DNA of 64,000 nt. Origin: Nostoc sp. UHCC 0926. GTDB lineage: Bacteria > Cyanobacteriota > Cyanobacteriia > Cyanobacteriales > Nostocaceae. Position numbers and translations under genes: made by a program. This document shows, in pieces, positions 25,063 through 34,126 of this stretch (positions are counted from its first letter, which is position 1; every line of letters begins with the position of its first letter). The stretch lies in contig NZ_CP117768.1 of assembly GCF_028623165.1 (NCBI RefSeq), positions 930,001-994,000 on the forward strand. Direction: 5' to 3'. The notes beneath the pieces are model-generated. The model had not been told where the DNA came from and did no database searches. It saw only the letters and a program-made list of their open reading frames with translations.

Positions 25063-26127
25063 ATGAATACTTTATTGTTCCCCGTAATCCTTGCTGGTGG
25101 TAAAGGTGAACGTTTTTGGCCCCTGAGTCGCAAAGACCGACCCAAGCAATTTTTAAGTCTTGATGGTAGTTCTAGAAGCTTATTACAAGCAACCGCCGAT
25201 CGATTGATAGAACTCGGTGGTGGGTGGGATTCCTTGTGGGTAATAACTTCTAGTCAGATAGCTGAAGGGGTACGACAACAATTACCTGATCTACCAGTTG
25301 AAAACTTACTGATCGAGTCGGAAGGAAGAGACACTGCCGCTGCCGTTGCTTGGACAAGTTTAGAAATCAAACAACGCTATGGAGAAGACGCTGTTATTGG
25401 CTTTTTCCCTGCTGACCACTGGATTGCTGACCAAAAGGCGTTTGCACACACATTAAGCGCGGCTACACAACTGGCAGCAAGCACAGCAGCGATCGTTACA
25501 CTGGGGATCAAGCCTACTTTTCCATCAACCGGTTACGGCTACATTGAACAAGGTGAAAAAATAGGTAGCTTTAATGAGTTGCCAGCTTATCACGTCAACC
25601 GTTTTACTGAAAAGCCCAACCGTGAAACAGCCGAGACTTTTTTATCTACGGGACGCTTTAGCTGGAATAGTGGAATGTTCGTTTTTCGGGCAGGGGTTGT
25701 TCTCAAAGAACTACATACCCATGCACCAGAAATTATCGAACCTTTAGAACAACATGGTCTTGATATCTATCCCCAGTTGCCTAAGAAGAGTATAGACTAT
25801 GCGTTAATGGAAAAGACAACTCTAGCATACGTTTTGCCAGTTGATTTTGGTTGGGATGATTTAGGAGATTGGAATGCGATCGAGCGCTTACTCAAAACAG
25901 AGGAGACTCCCAATGTAGAACTCGGTACACATGTAGGACTGGATACGCAGGGGGCGATTATTTATGCCTCCAATCCAGAGGATGTAGTTGTTACTATTGG
26001 GTTAGAGGACGTGGTGATTGTGCGCGATCGCAATGTCACCCTCGTTGTCAAAAAAGAACGTACCCAGGAAATCAAGCAGATCCTCAAAATTCTCCAAAGC
26101 GATTCCCGATTTACCGACCTGCTATAA
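25063..26127 (+). CDS. manC: Mannose-1-phosphate guanylyltransferase
   Basis: A 354-residue single-domain enzyme that makes GDP-mannose from mannose 1-phosphate and GTP. The nucleotide-binding signature VILAGGKGERFWPLSR sits at the N-terminus, followed by KQFLSLDGS, IGFFPADHWI, NRFTEKPNRETAE and WNSGMFVF, all landmark blocks of ManC/RfbM. VDFGWDDLGDWN completes the active site. It lacks the C-terminal phosphomannose isomerase half found in bifunctional enzymes. ATG 25063 is chosen over GTG 25051. GDP-mannose feeds envelope and exopolysaccharide synthesis; the divergent LCP gene acts late in the same sort of pathway. Confidence 0.92.
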   Translation: MNTLLFPVILAGGKGERFWPLSRKDRPKQFLSLDGSSRSLLQATADRLIELGGGWDSLWVITSSQIAEGVRQQLPDLPVENLLIESEGRDTAAAVAWTSLEIKQRYGEDAVIGFFPADHWIADQKAFAHTLSAATQLAASTAAIVTLGIKPTFPSTGYGYIEQGEKIGSFNELPAYHVNRFTEKPNRETAETFLSTGRFSWNSGMFVFRAGVVLKELHTHAPEIIEPLEQHGLDIYPQLPKKSIDYALMEKTTLAYVLPVDFGWDDLGDWNAIERLLKTEETPNVELGTHVGLDTQGAIIYASNPEDVVVTIGLEDVVIVRDRNVTLVVKKERTQEIKQILKILQSDSRFTDLL

Positions 26128-26205
26128 AAGTTAAAACCCTTGGCAGAGGCGAAAAAGTCTATTTTTCCATTATAACTTGACTGTCTGTTATTCTATCTGA
26201 CAGTT

Positions 26206-26533
26206 ATGGACATTATTAGCTTTGAGCCTCTGACCAAGACAATCGCAATCGAGTCTATTACTGCCTATCAAAAATATATTTCTCCGTCCAAAGGATTTTA
26301 TTGCTCCCATCGCTTATTACATGGCGGGGATTCCTGCTCTAATTACGTCAAAACTCTTCTGAACGAACAGAAGCTCCACCAAGCCGTGACAATCATCCAT
26401 AAAAAGATTCCAACACTGTGCCGCAGCTAGCAAAACTTTAACAAGTACCAAAGCTACAGCCAACTTCCATTGTATTGTCATCCCCTGCTTTACCTCTTTA
26501 AACTTTTCTGCTTCTTTGCAGTTCTTTACAAAA
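26206..26533 (+). pseudogene. YidD/DUF37-family protein, frameshifted in a poly-A run
   Basis: The first 66 codons read IESITAYQKYISPSKGFYCS, HRLLHGGDSCSNYVK and QKLHQAVTIIHK, the cyanobacterial variant of the YidD (DUF37, membrane-insertion efficiency factor) family. At the five A's at 26401-26405 the expected continuation RFQHCAAASK is one base out of frame; with four A's it would read on. In the current frame the protein stops at 26430 after KIPTLCRS. After the correction there is no stop before the downstream ABC1 kinase ATG, which lies in the same frame. It could be a true inactivation, an assembly or sequencing error, or slippage. Confidence 0.7.
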
Positions 26534-28180
26534 ATGTTCCTCACCCAAACTGTTCCCCGTCAACGAGAAATTCTTGAAGTATTCCTTCGCAATGGCTGGG
26601 ACTATATGCGAAGGTTACTTACTGGTGGCAAAGCTGATGAACCCCAGCTACCTACACCTGCGGTTTTAAAAAATATCCTGGTAGACTTGGGGCCAGTTTA
26701 CGTCAAACTTGGTCAGCTAATGTCTACGCGTCCAGATTTACTGAACGCCGCCTACATTGAGGAACTATCAACTTTACAAGACGAAGTACCGCCAGTTCCT
26801 TGGTCAGAGATAGAAATAATCCTCCGTAAAGAATTAAAACTTTCACTAGCAGAAACTTTCAGCGTAGTTAACCCGATCCCAGTAGCGGCGGGATCAATTG
26901 CCCAGACACATCGAGCTACATTAATAGACGGTCGAGAAGTTGCTCTGAAAGTGCAACGTCCGGGAATTGATCTGACTATTGCTCAAGATATTGCTTTAAT
27001 TCAAGGTATTGCCGATTTAGTAGCGCGGACTGAGTTTGGGCAAACCTACGAAATCAAATCTATCGCCGAAGAATTTACCAAAGCTTTAGAAGCTGAGTTA
27101 GATTTTACACGGGAAGCGGGTTTTACAGACCAACTGCGGCGCAATTTATCTAAAAGTCGCTGGTACGATCCTACACAAATAGTGGTTGCGGAAATTAACT
27201 GGGAATTGACCACAGCAAAATTATTGGTGATGGAATGGCTGGATGGGGTGCCGTTCTTGGCGGCGGATTTGAATAGTGACCCCAATGTTAAAGATCCTGC
27301 CGAAAAGCGTAAAGAAATAACTACTTTATTATTTCGGGTATTTTTCCAGCAACTATATATTGATGGGTTTTTTCACGCCGATCCCCATCCAGGAAACTTG
27401 TTTTATCTCAAAGATGGTCGTGTTGCCCTCTTAGATTGTGGCATGGTGGGAAGACTCGATCCCCGTACACAGCAGATATTAACAGAAATGTTGTTAGCGA
27501 TCGTTGATTTAGATGCTCAAAGGTGCGCTCAGTTAACTTTACAGCTATCAGATTCTGGTCAGCCAGTAATTTTGTCGCGGTTAGAAAATGATTACGATCG
27601 CATGTTGCGAAAATATCACAACGTCAGCCTCACGCAAATAAACTTCAGTCAGATAATTTATGAAGTTTTACAAGTTGCCCGCAACAATAAAATTAGATTA
27701 CCTAGCAATATGGGATTGTATGCCAAAACCCTAGCGAATTTAGAGGGTGTGGCGCGGACATTCAACCCGGAGCTTAATTTTTTTGATGAAGTCAAACCAT
27801 TAATTACAGACTTGTTTCGTCGGCAGTTAATAGGTGATAATCCAGTGCGATCGCTATTACGAACAGCTTTAGATATTAAAAGTCTATCTCTCCAATCTCC
27901 TCGCCAAATCGAACTGTTATTAGACCGAGTTACCTCAGAAACCTTACAGTGGAATCTATCGCTACGGGGGTTAGATGGCGTGCGGCGCACTATGGACGAT
28001 GCGGCTAACCGACTATCTTTTAGTATTTTAGTGGGTTCGCTGATTATGGGTGCGGCAATTATTTCCACCAGAGCGCAGACAACTCAGCTATCTTTTTTAA
28101 GCACCATCCTGTTTGCAGTCGCTAGTTTATTGGGTTTATGGTTAATTATTAGTACATTGCGATCGGGACGTTTACGGTAA
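26534..28180 (+). CDS. ABC1/UbiB (AarF) family atypical protein kinase
   Basis: A 548-residue protein of the kind encoded in several copies by cyanobacteria. VDLGPVYVKLGQLMSTRPDL is the KxGQ signature of the family, with EVALKVQRPGI for the ATP-binding Lys, FFHADPHPGNLF for the catalytic loop and LLDCGMVGRLDP for the metal-binding Asp. The C-terminus has two hydrophobic helices (about 495-545). UbiB-type proteins are atypical ATPases or kinases that support prenyl-quinone (here plastoquinone) biosynthesis and chloroplast-like lipid homeostasis. ATG 26534 is chosen; a TTG at 26516 is in frame. Confidence 0.88.
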   Translation: MFLTQTVPRQREILEVFLRNGWDYMRRLLTGGKADEPQLPTPAVLKNILVDLGPVYVKLGQLMSTRPDLLNAAYIEELSTLQDEVPPVPWSEIEIILRKELKLSLAETFSVVNPIPVAAGSIAQTHRATLIDGREVALKVQRPGIDLTIAQDIALIQGIADLVARTEFGQTYEIKSIAEEFTKALEAELDFTREAGFTDQLRRNLSKSRWYDPTQIVVAEINWELTTAKLLVMEWLDGVPFLAADLNSDPNVKDPAEKRKEITTLLFRVFFQQLYIDGFFHADPHPGNLFYLKDGRVALLDCGMVGRLDPRTQQILTEMLLAIVDLDAQRCAQLTLQLSDSGQPVILSRLENDYDRMLRKYHNVSLTQINFSQIIYEVLQVARNNKIRLPSNMGLYAKTLANLEGVARTFNPELNFFDEVKPLITDLFRRQLIGDNPVRSLLRTALDIKSLSLQSPRQIELLLDRVTSETLQWNLSLRGLDGVRRTMDDAANRLSFSILVGSLIMGAAIISTRAQTTQLSFLSTILFAVASLLGLWLIISTLRSGRLR

Positions 28181-28265
28181 ACTCTATGTGTTGTGCTTGA
28201 GTAATGCCGACCACAGAAAATCATCATATATCACTGGCAAAAATCCCGGCTTTAGTATTTGGAAC

Positions 28266-28304
28266 CACAGATAAATAGCGCTAAATAGCGATGATTTATC
28301 TGTG
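28266..28304. repeat. Inverted repeat between the ABC1 and ABC-transporter genes
   Basis: CACAGATAAAT (28266-28276) pairs with ATTTATCTGTG (28294-28304). The plus strand then has only TTT, so it may be a weak terminator of the kinase gene or a dispersed repeat. Confidence 0.5.
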
Positions 28305-28341
28305 TTTACCTATGTACATCTGTGGTTCTAATATAAAAAAT

Positions 28342-29322
28342 ATGTCAATCATCATTGCTGAAAATCTGAGTAAATCTTATCCAGTGGCAGTTAAAAGTCC
28401 GGGTATTAAAGGTACAATCACCCACCTTTTTCGCCGTACCTACCGCTCAATTAAAGCAGTTGAGGATGTTTCCTTTGAAATTGCCCCTGGTGAAGTAGTG
28501 GGGTTTTTGGGTCCAAATGGTGCTGGTAAAACCACCACACTTAAAATGCTCACGGGGCTGATTCATCCCTCTAGCGGTACAATCTCAGTAGCTGGACAAA
28601 TTCCGTTTGATCGTAAAGAAGCATTTTTGCAAAAAATCACCTTGGTAATGGGGCAAAAGCAGCAGCTAATTTGGGACTTGCCAGCGCTGGATTCCTTAAA
28701 AATTAACGCCGCTGTATATAACATCTCTGATAAAGAGTTCCAGCGGCGGGTGGGAGAATTAACAGAGATGCTTTCCTTAGAAGGCAAACTTACCCAACCA
28801 GTACGGAAGCTATCTTTGGGTGAGCGAATGAAAGCAGAATTGCTAGCAGCACTTTTGCACCGTCCCCATGTATTGTTCCTAGATGAACCAACGCTGGGAT
28901 TGGATGTAAATGCTCAAGCAGCAGTGCGCGAATTCTTGCGCGAGTACAATCAGCTTTATCAGGCTACAGTGCTGTTGACAAGTCATTACATGGCTGATAT
29001 CACAGCTTTGTGTCAACGGGTGCTGTTGATTCATGAGGGGAAGCTGATGTATGACGGTAGTTTAGATGGACTGCTGGAACGTTTTGCCCCGTACCGGGAA
29101 GTCCATATAGAGTTAGCCCAACCTCTACCGATAGAAAAACTTATGACCTATGGTGATGTGCAACTCTTAGAAGGGCGAGCAGTGCGTTTTATGGTGTCCA
29201 GAGAAGCGCTCACCCGCACTGTTTCTCAGATTTTGGCGGATTTGGAGGTAATTGATTTAACAGTTACCGAACCGCCCGTGGAAGAAGTGATTGGACGAGT
29301 TTTTCAGGCAGGTGTCGTGTAG
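28342..29322 (+). CDS. ABC-2 type exporter, ATP-binding protein
   Basis: A 326-residue ATPase with Walker A GPNGAGKTTT at residues 57-66, the signature LSLGERMKAE, Walker B VLFLDEPTLGLD and switch His in LLTSHYMAD. The extended N-terminus (SKSYPVAVKSPGIKGTITHL) between the first strand and Walker A is typical of ATPases partnered with ABC2_membrane_6 (DUF990) permeases. It energises export of an unknown substrate. ATG 28342 follows an A-rich leader; an earlier in-frame ATG at 28291 lies in the upstream repeat and is rejected. The permease gene follows after 46 bases on the same strand. Confidence 0.9.
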   Translation: MSIIIAENLSKSYPVAVKSPGIKGTITHLFRRTYRSIKAVEDVSFEIAPGEVVGFLGPNGAGKTTTLKMLTGLIHPSSGTISVAGQIPFDRKEAFLQKITLVMGQKQQLIWDLPALDSLKINAAVYNISDKEFQRRVGELTEMLSLEGKLTQPVRKLSLGERMKAELLAALLHRPHVLFLDEPTLGLDVNAQAAVREFLREYNQLYQATVLLTSHYMADITALCQRVLLIHEGKLMYDGSLDGLLERFAPYREVHIELAQPLPIEKLMTYGDVQLLEGRAVRFMVSREALTRTVSQILADLEVIDLTVTEPPVEEVIGRVFQAGVV

Positions 29323-29368
29323 TGAGTGCTGCGAGGAATAGAGTTGCCAAGAGGAGAATGCACCACAA

Positions 29369-30157
29369 ATGAAAAAAATTATTAGAAAAGCTCTAACTTT
29401 GCTGTCAGTATACTACGCCTATTCGGTTGAGTATCGAGCAGAATTAATCTTTTGGGTTTTGTCTGGTTCTTTGCCGATTATCCTTATGGGTATCTGGATA
29501 CAGGCGGCACAAGGCGGGCAGTTTGGGCTATCACCTGTGGATTTTGGCCGTTACTTCATCACGGTTTTCATTATTAGGCAACTCACCGCTGTTTGGGTAA
29601 TTTGGGACTTTGAAAGAGAGGTAGTGGAAGGCAAGCTTTCGCCCAAGTTGCTACAACCGCTCGATCCAGTATGGCATCATGTTGCGGTGCATATTTCTGA
29701 AAGATTTACTCGCATAACCTTTACTTTTCTATTAGTGGCATTATTTTTTATTCTTTATCCCCAAGCTTTTTGGTTACCAAGTTTGAGTAGATTTTTGCTG
29801 TTTACATTGGCGGCGGTACTAGCTTTTGCTTTGCGGTTTACGATTCAGTACACCTTTGCTATGTTTGCCTTTTGGACAGAACGGGCTAGCGCTTTAGAAA
29901 ATTTTTGGTTGTTGTTTTATCTATTTTTATCTGGTTTGATAGCACCTTTAGAGGTCTTTCCAGAACCTGTGCGAAAAGTAGTTATGTTTACGCCTTTTCC
30001 CTATTTGATTGATTTTCCTGCGAGTCTTTTGGTAGGGCTACCTGTGGATATAGGGCGAGGATTTTGGTCGATGGTGGGTTGGATATTAGTGTTTTTGGGT
30101 GTGAATCGCTTGCTGTGGCGTGCGGGTTTGAAGCAGTATTCTGGAATGGGAGCATGA
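29369..30157 (+). CDS. ABC-2 type exporter, permease (DUF990/ABC2_membrane_6 family)
   Basis: A 262-residue membrane protein with about six helices. YRAELIFWVLSGSLPIILMG and FIIRQLTAVWVIWDFEREVV, then GKLSPKLLQPLDP, are the characteristic blocks of the ABC2_membrane_6 family. It forms the membrane path for the ATPase encoded just upstream. AGGAG lies 12 bases before the ATG, rather far. Most relatives work with a second, paralogous permease; only one is present here, so it may act as a homodimer or with a partner encoded elsewhere. Substrate unknown. Confidence 0.85.
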   Translation: MKKIIRKALTLLSVYYAYSVEYRAELIFWVLSGSLPIILMGIWIQAAQGGQFGLSPVDFGRYFITVFIIRQLTAVWVIWDFEREVVEGKLSPKLLQPLDPVWHHVAVHISERFTRITFTFLLVALFFILYPQAFWLPSLSRFLLFTLAAVLAFALRFTIQYTFAMFAFWTERASALENFWLLFYLFLSGLIAPLEVFPEPVRKVVMFTPFPYLIDFPASLLVGLPVDIGRGFWSMVGWILVFLGVNRLLWRAGLKQYSGMGA

Positions 30158-30289
30158 AGAATTCATAACTAGGAGGTTTACCACCCCAGAGTTTGGCTAA
30201 GTTAAGGTAATTTAAAACTTCCTTAATAAAAGAAAGATTTCTCGAACACTGATATATCCCACCTCATGATTTGCTGGACTAAAGCGGTT

Positions 30290-30460
30290 CTCGTTTATAT
30301 CAGGTACACCCGTAGGGGTTGTCTCGTTAAGAGTCTCAGACTGGGAATGCCTACTCTTAGGCTCCGCCTTCCTTACTCGCGGCAGAGCCGCAATGAACAG
30401 CATTTCCAGCCAGAGCCTGGAAACGAGGTTTGAAAAGGGTTTTGGCTTAAGTTGACACCA
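30290..30460. mobile_element. Truncated copy of the TGTCAACTTAA-ended MITE
   Basis: The right end (TTAAGTTGACACC, 30448-30460) and inner hairpins (GCGGCAGAGCCGC; TTTCCAGCC pairing with CCTGGAAA) match the elements at 37203-37389 and 48041-48318. The left end lacks the terminal inverted repeat. The rest of 30158-30633 shows no gene. Confidence 0.7.
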
Positions 30461-30633
30461 GCAATGCCTGCCCCTACACCTCGCGATATAATCTTGTACT
30501 GCATGTGAATGGGAACCGCTATAAAGCGCTGTCTAATACGAAGGTAGCAAAAAAAGCCATAACAGTTTCTAACTGGCTCAATTGCTCATCGGCGCAAAGA
30601 ATTTGCAATGCCTGTTGCACTTTGCTAGAGATA

Positions 30634-32352
30634 TTACAAATTACTCGGTATCGTCTTGAACTTTTCTACTGACCCCAAAGAATAATCTTCTAACTTAAAA
30701 TCAGCAAAAGGCTTCTTTTGTAACCTATCCCGTAATGCCTCATCCAGAATTAAACCTACTGATTTGTTTTTAACCCCAATGATTATAATACTTCTCTGAT
30801 ATTTAGTTAAATCCTGATTTCCCTGACAATCACTCCGTTGAAATTGTCCCAAGTTTAATATTCGATAACCTTTGACGCTTGGTGTATTAATAAATAAATT
30901 TTTCACTAAAAATTGTATTTGTTTGGAACGTTCTAAAGCCATACGTTCTTGAACTGCTATATTAGCCTTACAAGAAACTGTACCTACAGAGATAATCTCA
31001 CTGGGAGCTTCCATTATCTTCTGTATACCTTGTTGTTCTAGGTTTAACTTTAAAAGGTCTAAACTAATAATTTCATCATTATATTTAATTTGAAAATTGC
31101 TACCTAAAAGCCATTTATATTCTAGTGATAAAACAGCTATATTAAATTCGGCTACCTTTCCCTGACTATCCCTACCTTCTTGATAAGGAAAATAATCAAT
31201 TTTACCTTTTTTTTCGGGAGATTGTTCGTAATTTTGCATTCCCGTAAATTTTGATGTCCGTGTTGCTAAAGCCACTATACTAAGTAATCCTAATATCACT
31301 AACAGGATTGCAAAAAATGCCAGTAGTGGTACTTCTTCTGGCTGTTTATGTGGAGTCAATGAAGTTTGAGTAATTGGTGGTAGCAATTGCTCGACGTTAC
31401 AATCCTCTACTAAATTAATGTTTTTAGGAGTAGTTTCTGTTAGTTGGGTTTCAATTTCTTCTAGGCGCTGTAAAATTTGTTGAGTGTTGGCAGGACGCTT
31501 TTTTATATCCGGTGCTGTTAGCCAATCAATTAAATTCAATAGTAAAGGTGAGATATGGTTGGCATGATTTTGCCAGTGCAATAAATTGTGCTGGACATCA
31601 TACATATCTAAGGGATGGTGTCCCGTCAGCAAAAATACAAAGGTGCGTCCCAAGGCAAAGAAATCTGATTGCGGTACTGCTTGACCATTCATTTGTTCTG
31701 GGGCGCTGTAGCCAGATGACATCAGTGCTGTCATCCCGTCGCCATTACTGAGTTTGTCTGGGTTGGTTCTGCCAATTTCAGTGGCGGTGCCAAAATCAAT
31801 CAGTACCAAATCCCCCCAACCCTTCCCAAGGGGAGAGCGAATCATGATATTAAATGGCTTAATATCTCGATGCAGGTACTGTTTAGCATGTACTAAATCC
31901 AAAATTTCTAGCAATTGTTTTAACCAGGCTATAGCTTGTTCCTGTGAAATAGGGTAACTCTGCTGTAGCCACTGTTCTAAGTTGTAGCCTTCGATTTTTT
32001 CCATTGCAATGCAATGCAATACCAAACCATTTCGGGTTTGATACTGGAAGTAACTATCCTCCTTGGGAATGCCGGGATGCTTGAGGTGTCCCAGTACAGT
32101 TACTTCTTGCTGAAATAGTTCTACTGCGTTGGCATTGTATGATACATCTTCTTTAAGTATCTTAAGGATTTTAGGGGTATCTTGTTCGTATGCCTCATAA
32201 ACTTTACTAAACCCTGTTTTGTCGTTCAACAGGCATTTCACCCGATAACGTCTTAGCAATTCCAGATGGGAACCACAACTTTGACAAAAGCGGTTTTGAT
32301 GATTATTCGGGTGATTTGGTTTAGGGCAAACGGGATTGACACAAAGACTCAT
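30634..32352 (-). CDS. Serine/threonine protein kinase with N-terminal zinc ribbon
   Basis: A 572-residue protein. Cys4, Cys9, Cys23 and Cys26 form a CxnC...CxxC zinc ribbon. The kinase domain spans about 35-310: ATP-binding Lys in PKILKILKED, catalytic HRDIKPFN at 162-169, DFG at 187-189 and SSGYSAPEQMNG. The glycine-rich loop is poorly conserved (LLNDKTGFSKV). One membrane helix is at about 344-366 (LLAFFAILLVILGLLSIVAL). The C-terminal 200 residues are extracytoplasmic and include ALERSKQIQFLVKNLF, faintly like an OmpA/peptidoglycan-binding fold (inference). It looks like a transmembrane receptor kinase with an outside sensor. Monocistronic. Confidence 0.88.
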   Translation of the reverse strand: MSLCVNPVCPKPNHPNNHQNRFCQSCGSHLELLRRYRVKCLLNDKTGFSKVYEAYEQDTPKILKILKEDVSYNANAVELFQQEVTVLGHLKHPGIPKEDSYFQYQTRNGLVLHCIAMEKIEGYNLEQWLQQSYPISQEQAIAWLKQLLEILDLVHAKQYLHRDIKPFNIMIRSPLGKGWGDLVLIDFGTATEIGRTNPDKLSNGDGMTALMSSGYSAPEQMNGQAVPQSDFFALGRTFVFLLTGHHPLDMYDVQHNLLHWQNHANHISPLLLNLIDWLTAPDIKKRPANTQQILQRLEEIETQLTETTPKNINLVEDCNVEQLLPPITQTSLTPHKQPEEVPLLAFFAILLVILGLLSIVALATRTSKFTGMQNYEQSPEKKGKIDYFPYQEGRDSQGKVAEFNIAVLSLEYKWLLGSNFQIKYNDEIISLDLLKLNLEQQGIQKIMEAPSEIISVGTVSCKANIAVQERMALERSKQIQFLVKNLFINTPSVKGYRILNLGQFQRSDCQGNQDLTKYQRSIIIIGVKNKSVGLILDEALRDRLQKKPFADFKLEDYSLGSVEKFKTIPSNL

Positions 32353-32471
32353 GACTGGCTTATCCGTACTTGAAGGGGAACATAGACGTAAAAGGGTTTG
32401 TCGCTAAACATCGTTCCTATTAATTCTTCTGTTGCCGGATGATAATCCCGTCCAAATAATGATGAGATTTT

Positions 32472-33308
32472 CTATTTGTGTTCTGCTAATAAAGCTGCTA
32501 CAGTTTGGTTAAATGCCTCTGGTTGTGTCAAAAACGGCCAATGATTGCCGGGAACTTGGCAGATGCGTAAGTTTTGAAGATAGGTTTTATAGGGTTTAAT
32601 TTGCCAATCTTGGCGGTTCAGTCCTTGTTCTGGTTGGACGAAGATGGCAGGGGTATCAAGGGGAATTGTAAAACCAGGCACTTGCATTACTGCTTCAAAA
32701 ATACCGTCGCGGGCGGCTATGGTAAATTTGCTGCCCCAACTACCATCAGGTTTTTGTTCTATTCCTGCTTGGAAAACTTGCTGCTGTAAAGAACTCCATC
32801 CTTGATATTGCTTTAATTGGCGTGCTTGTTGTTCGGCTTCTTCATGACTGGCAAAGGGGCCCATGCTTTTGAGAAAAGGCAAGAAGCGATACAACATGGG
32901 AAAAGTTACCTTGAGAAGGCTGGGCATTTTCCAGATGAAAATTGGATCGACCAGAATTATACTCCGCAAACGCTTTGGGTTTTGCCTTGCCCAGATGGCG
33001 GCTAATTTGCCTGTCCACGAATGACTTACAATATGGGCAAAAGTCCATCCGAGATGATCCATGAGTGCTTCGAGGTCTGCGATCGCACTTTCAAAACTAT
33101 AATCTTTCTCAGGCTTACTACTTTGGCCATGTCCGCGCATATCTGGTGCAACTATGTGGTAGTCTGGCGCTAAGTAATCTCCTAAACTAGACCAGACTAG
33201 AGCATGGTCACCTAAGCCGTGTAACAGTAGTAAAGGTTCTTGACCTTGGTTCCACTCTAAATAAGAAAGTTGGATATCAGGCTTTGATAAAGTTTGACGT
33301 ACAGGCAT
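32472..33308 (-). CDS. Alpha/beta hydrolase
   Basis: A 278-residue enzyme with the canonical fold: LLLLHGLGDHALVW (oxyanion HG), HIVAPDMRGHGQSSKPEKDY, the nucleophile elbow VSHSWTGKLA (an unusual SHSWTG in place of GHSxGG) and the catalytic His in VPGNHWPFLTQPE. Such proteins are esterases, lipases, haloalkane dehalogenases or C-C hydrolases; substrate cannot be predicted. Length is normal. It lies 119 bases upstream of the Ser/Thr kinase gene on the same strand, possibly co-transcribed. Confidence 0.85.
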   Translation of the reverse strand: MPVRQTLSKPDIQLSYLEWNQGQEPLLLLHGLGDHALVWSSLGDYLAPDYHIVAPDMRGHGQSSKPEKDYSFESAIADLEALMDHLGWTFAHIVSHSWTGKLAAIWARQNPKRLRSIILVDPIFIWKMPSLLKVTFPMLYRFLPFLKSMGPFASHEEAEQQARQLKQYQGWSSLQQQVFQAGIEQKPDGSWGSKFTIAARDGIFEAVMQVPGFTIPLDTPAIFVQPEQGLNRQDWQIKPYKTYLQNLRICQVPGNHWPFLTQPEAFNQTVAALLAEHK

Positions 33309-33542
33309 GATTGCACATCCACTAGTGAAGAGATAGTTTGGCGTTTATATAGTACTGCCAAAGCAGATGGGGAGACTGTTTTTTGAACGTGACGAGAAAT
33401 TTCCCAGTCTTATCCCATAACACTTTACCTACTTTTTCGCCCATTTTTTCTAAGCTTTGGTAGCAATTATAGAGCCGATCGCGATCGCCGCAGTAGTTAA
33501 AGGTTCCATGTGCTACTTGGACTATGTGTATCCTCTTTACTT

Positions 33543-33602
33543 ATTACAGCTATTTTCAGGTAAATAGACCACACGGTAGGGGCGCAAGGCCTTGCGCCCC
33601 TA
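33543..33602. mobile_element. Partial copy of a small palindromic element
   Basis: From the TA at 33545, CAGCTATTTTCAGG onward matches, inverted, one side of the small element inserted at 48219-48308 for about 57 bp. It includes a perfect 26-bp palindrome (33577-33602, half-site TAGGGGCGCAAGG). The far side diverges. Confidence 0.7.
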
Positions 33603-33649
33603 CTCAAGAATTGATTACCTGTGGACTTTTACTACTTATCGTCACATAG

Positions 33650-34126
33650 CTTAAAGATTATAGCGTTAAGGCTCATCTAGTTTTAACCACAAAGTATCGT
33701 CGCAAAGTTTTAACAGCCCAGATGTTAGTCAGATTAAATGCAATAATTTCTGACTTGTGCGATAAATGGGACTGCAAGATGATTGAGTTTAATGGTGAGG
33801 AAGACCATATTCATTTGCTATTCCAGTATTATCCTCAACTGGAATTACCCAAATTTATCAGTAATTTGAAGTCTATTTCTAGCCGCAGACTGCGAAGTGA
33901 ATTTCAGCAGCAAGTTAACCAGTTTTATTGGAAAGCAGTTTTTTGGAATGAGTCTTACTTTATTGCTAGTTGTGGAGGCGTAACTGTAACAATATTGAAA
34001 CGGTATATTGAAAAACAAGACTCCCCGGACTTGGGAGTTTCCGGGCGAACCCCATCAACTCCCCTGGCTCTCATCCCGACGCTGACTGAGTACAGTACAG
34101 CGCGGGGCTTCCCCCCGACTAGCTAA
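33650..34126 (+). pseudogene. IS200/IS605-family TnpA transposase, N-terminally truncated
   Basis: The frame is open from 33650, after a TAG, and reads KAHLVLTTKYRRKVLTAQML, then the HUH motif in EEDHIHLLF, SSRRLRSEFQQ and the catalytic Tyr in LKRYIEKQDSP. These are the Y1 single-strand transposase hallmarks. The first usable ATG is 33722, which would drop the first beta-strand; about 15 N-terminal residues are missing altogether. A non-homologous tail runs on for 30 codons through a C/G hairpin (CGGGG/CCCCG near 34100) that may be the element's right end. It ends 8 bases inside the convergent histidine kinase gene. Confidence 0.7.
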
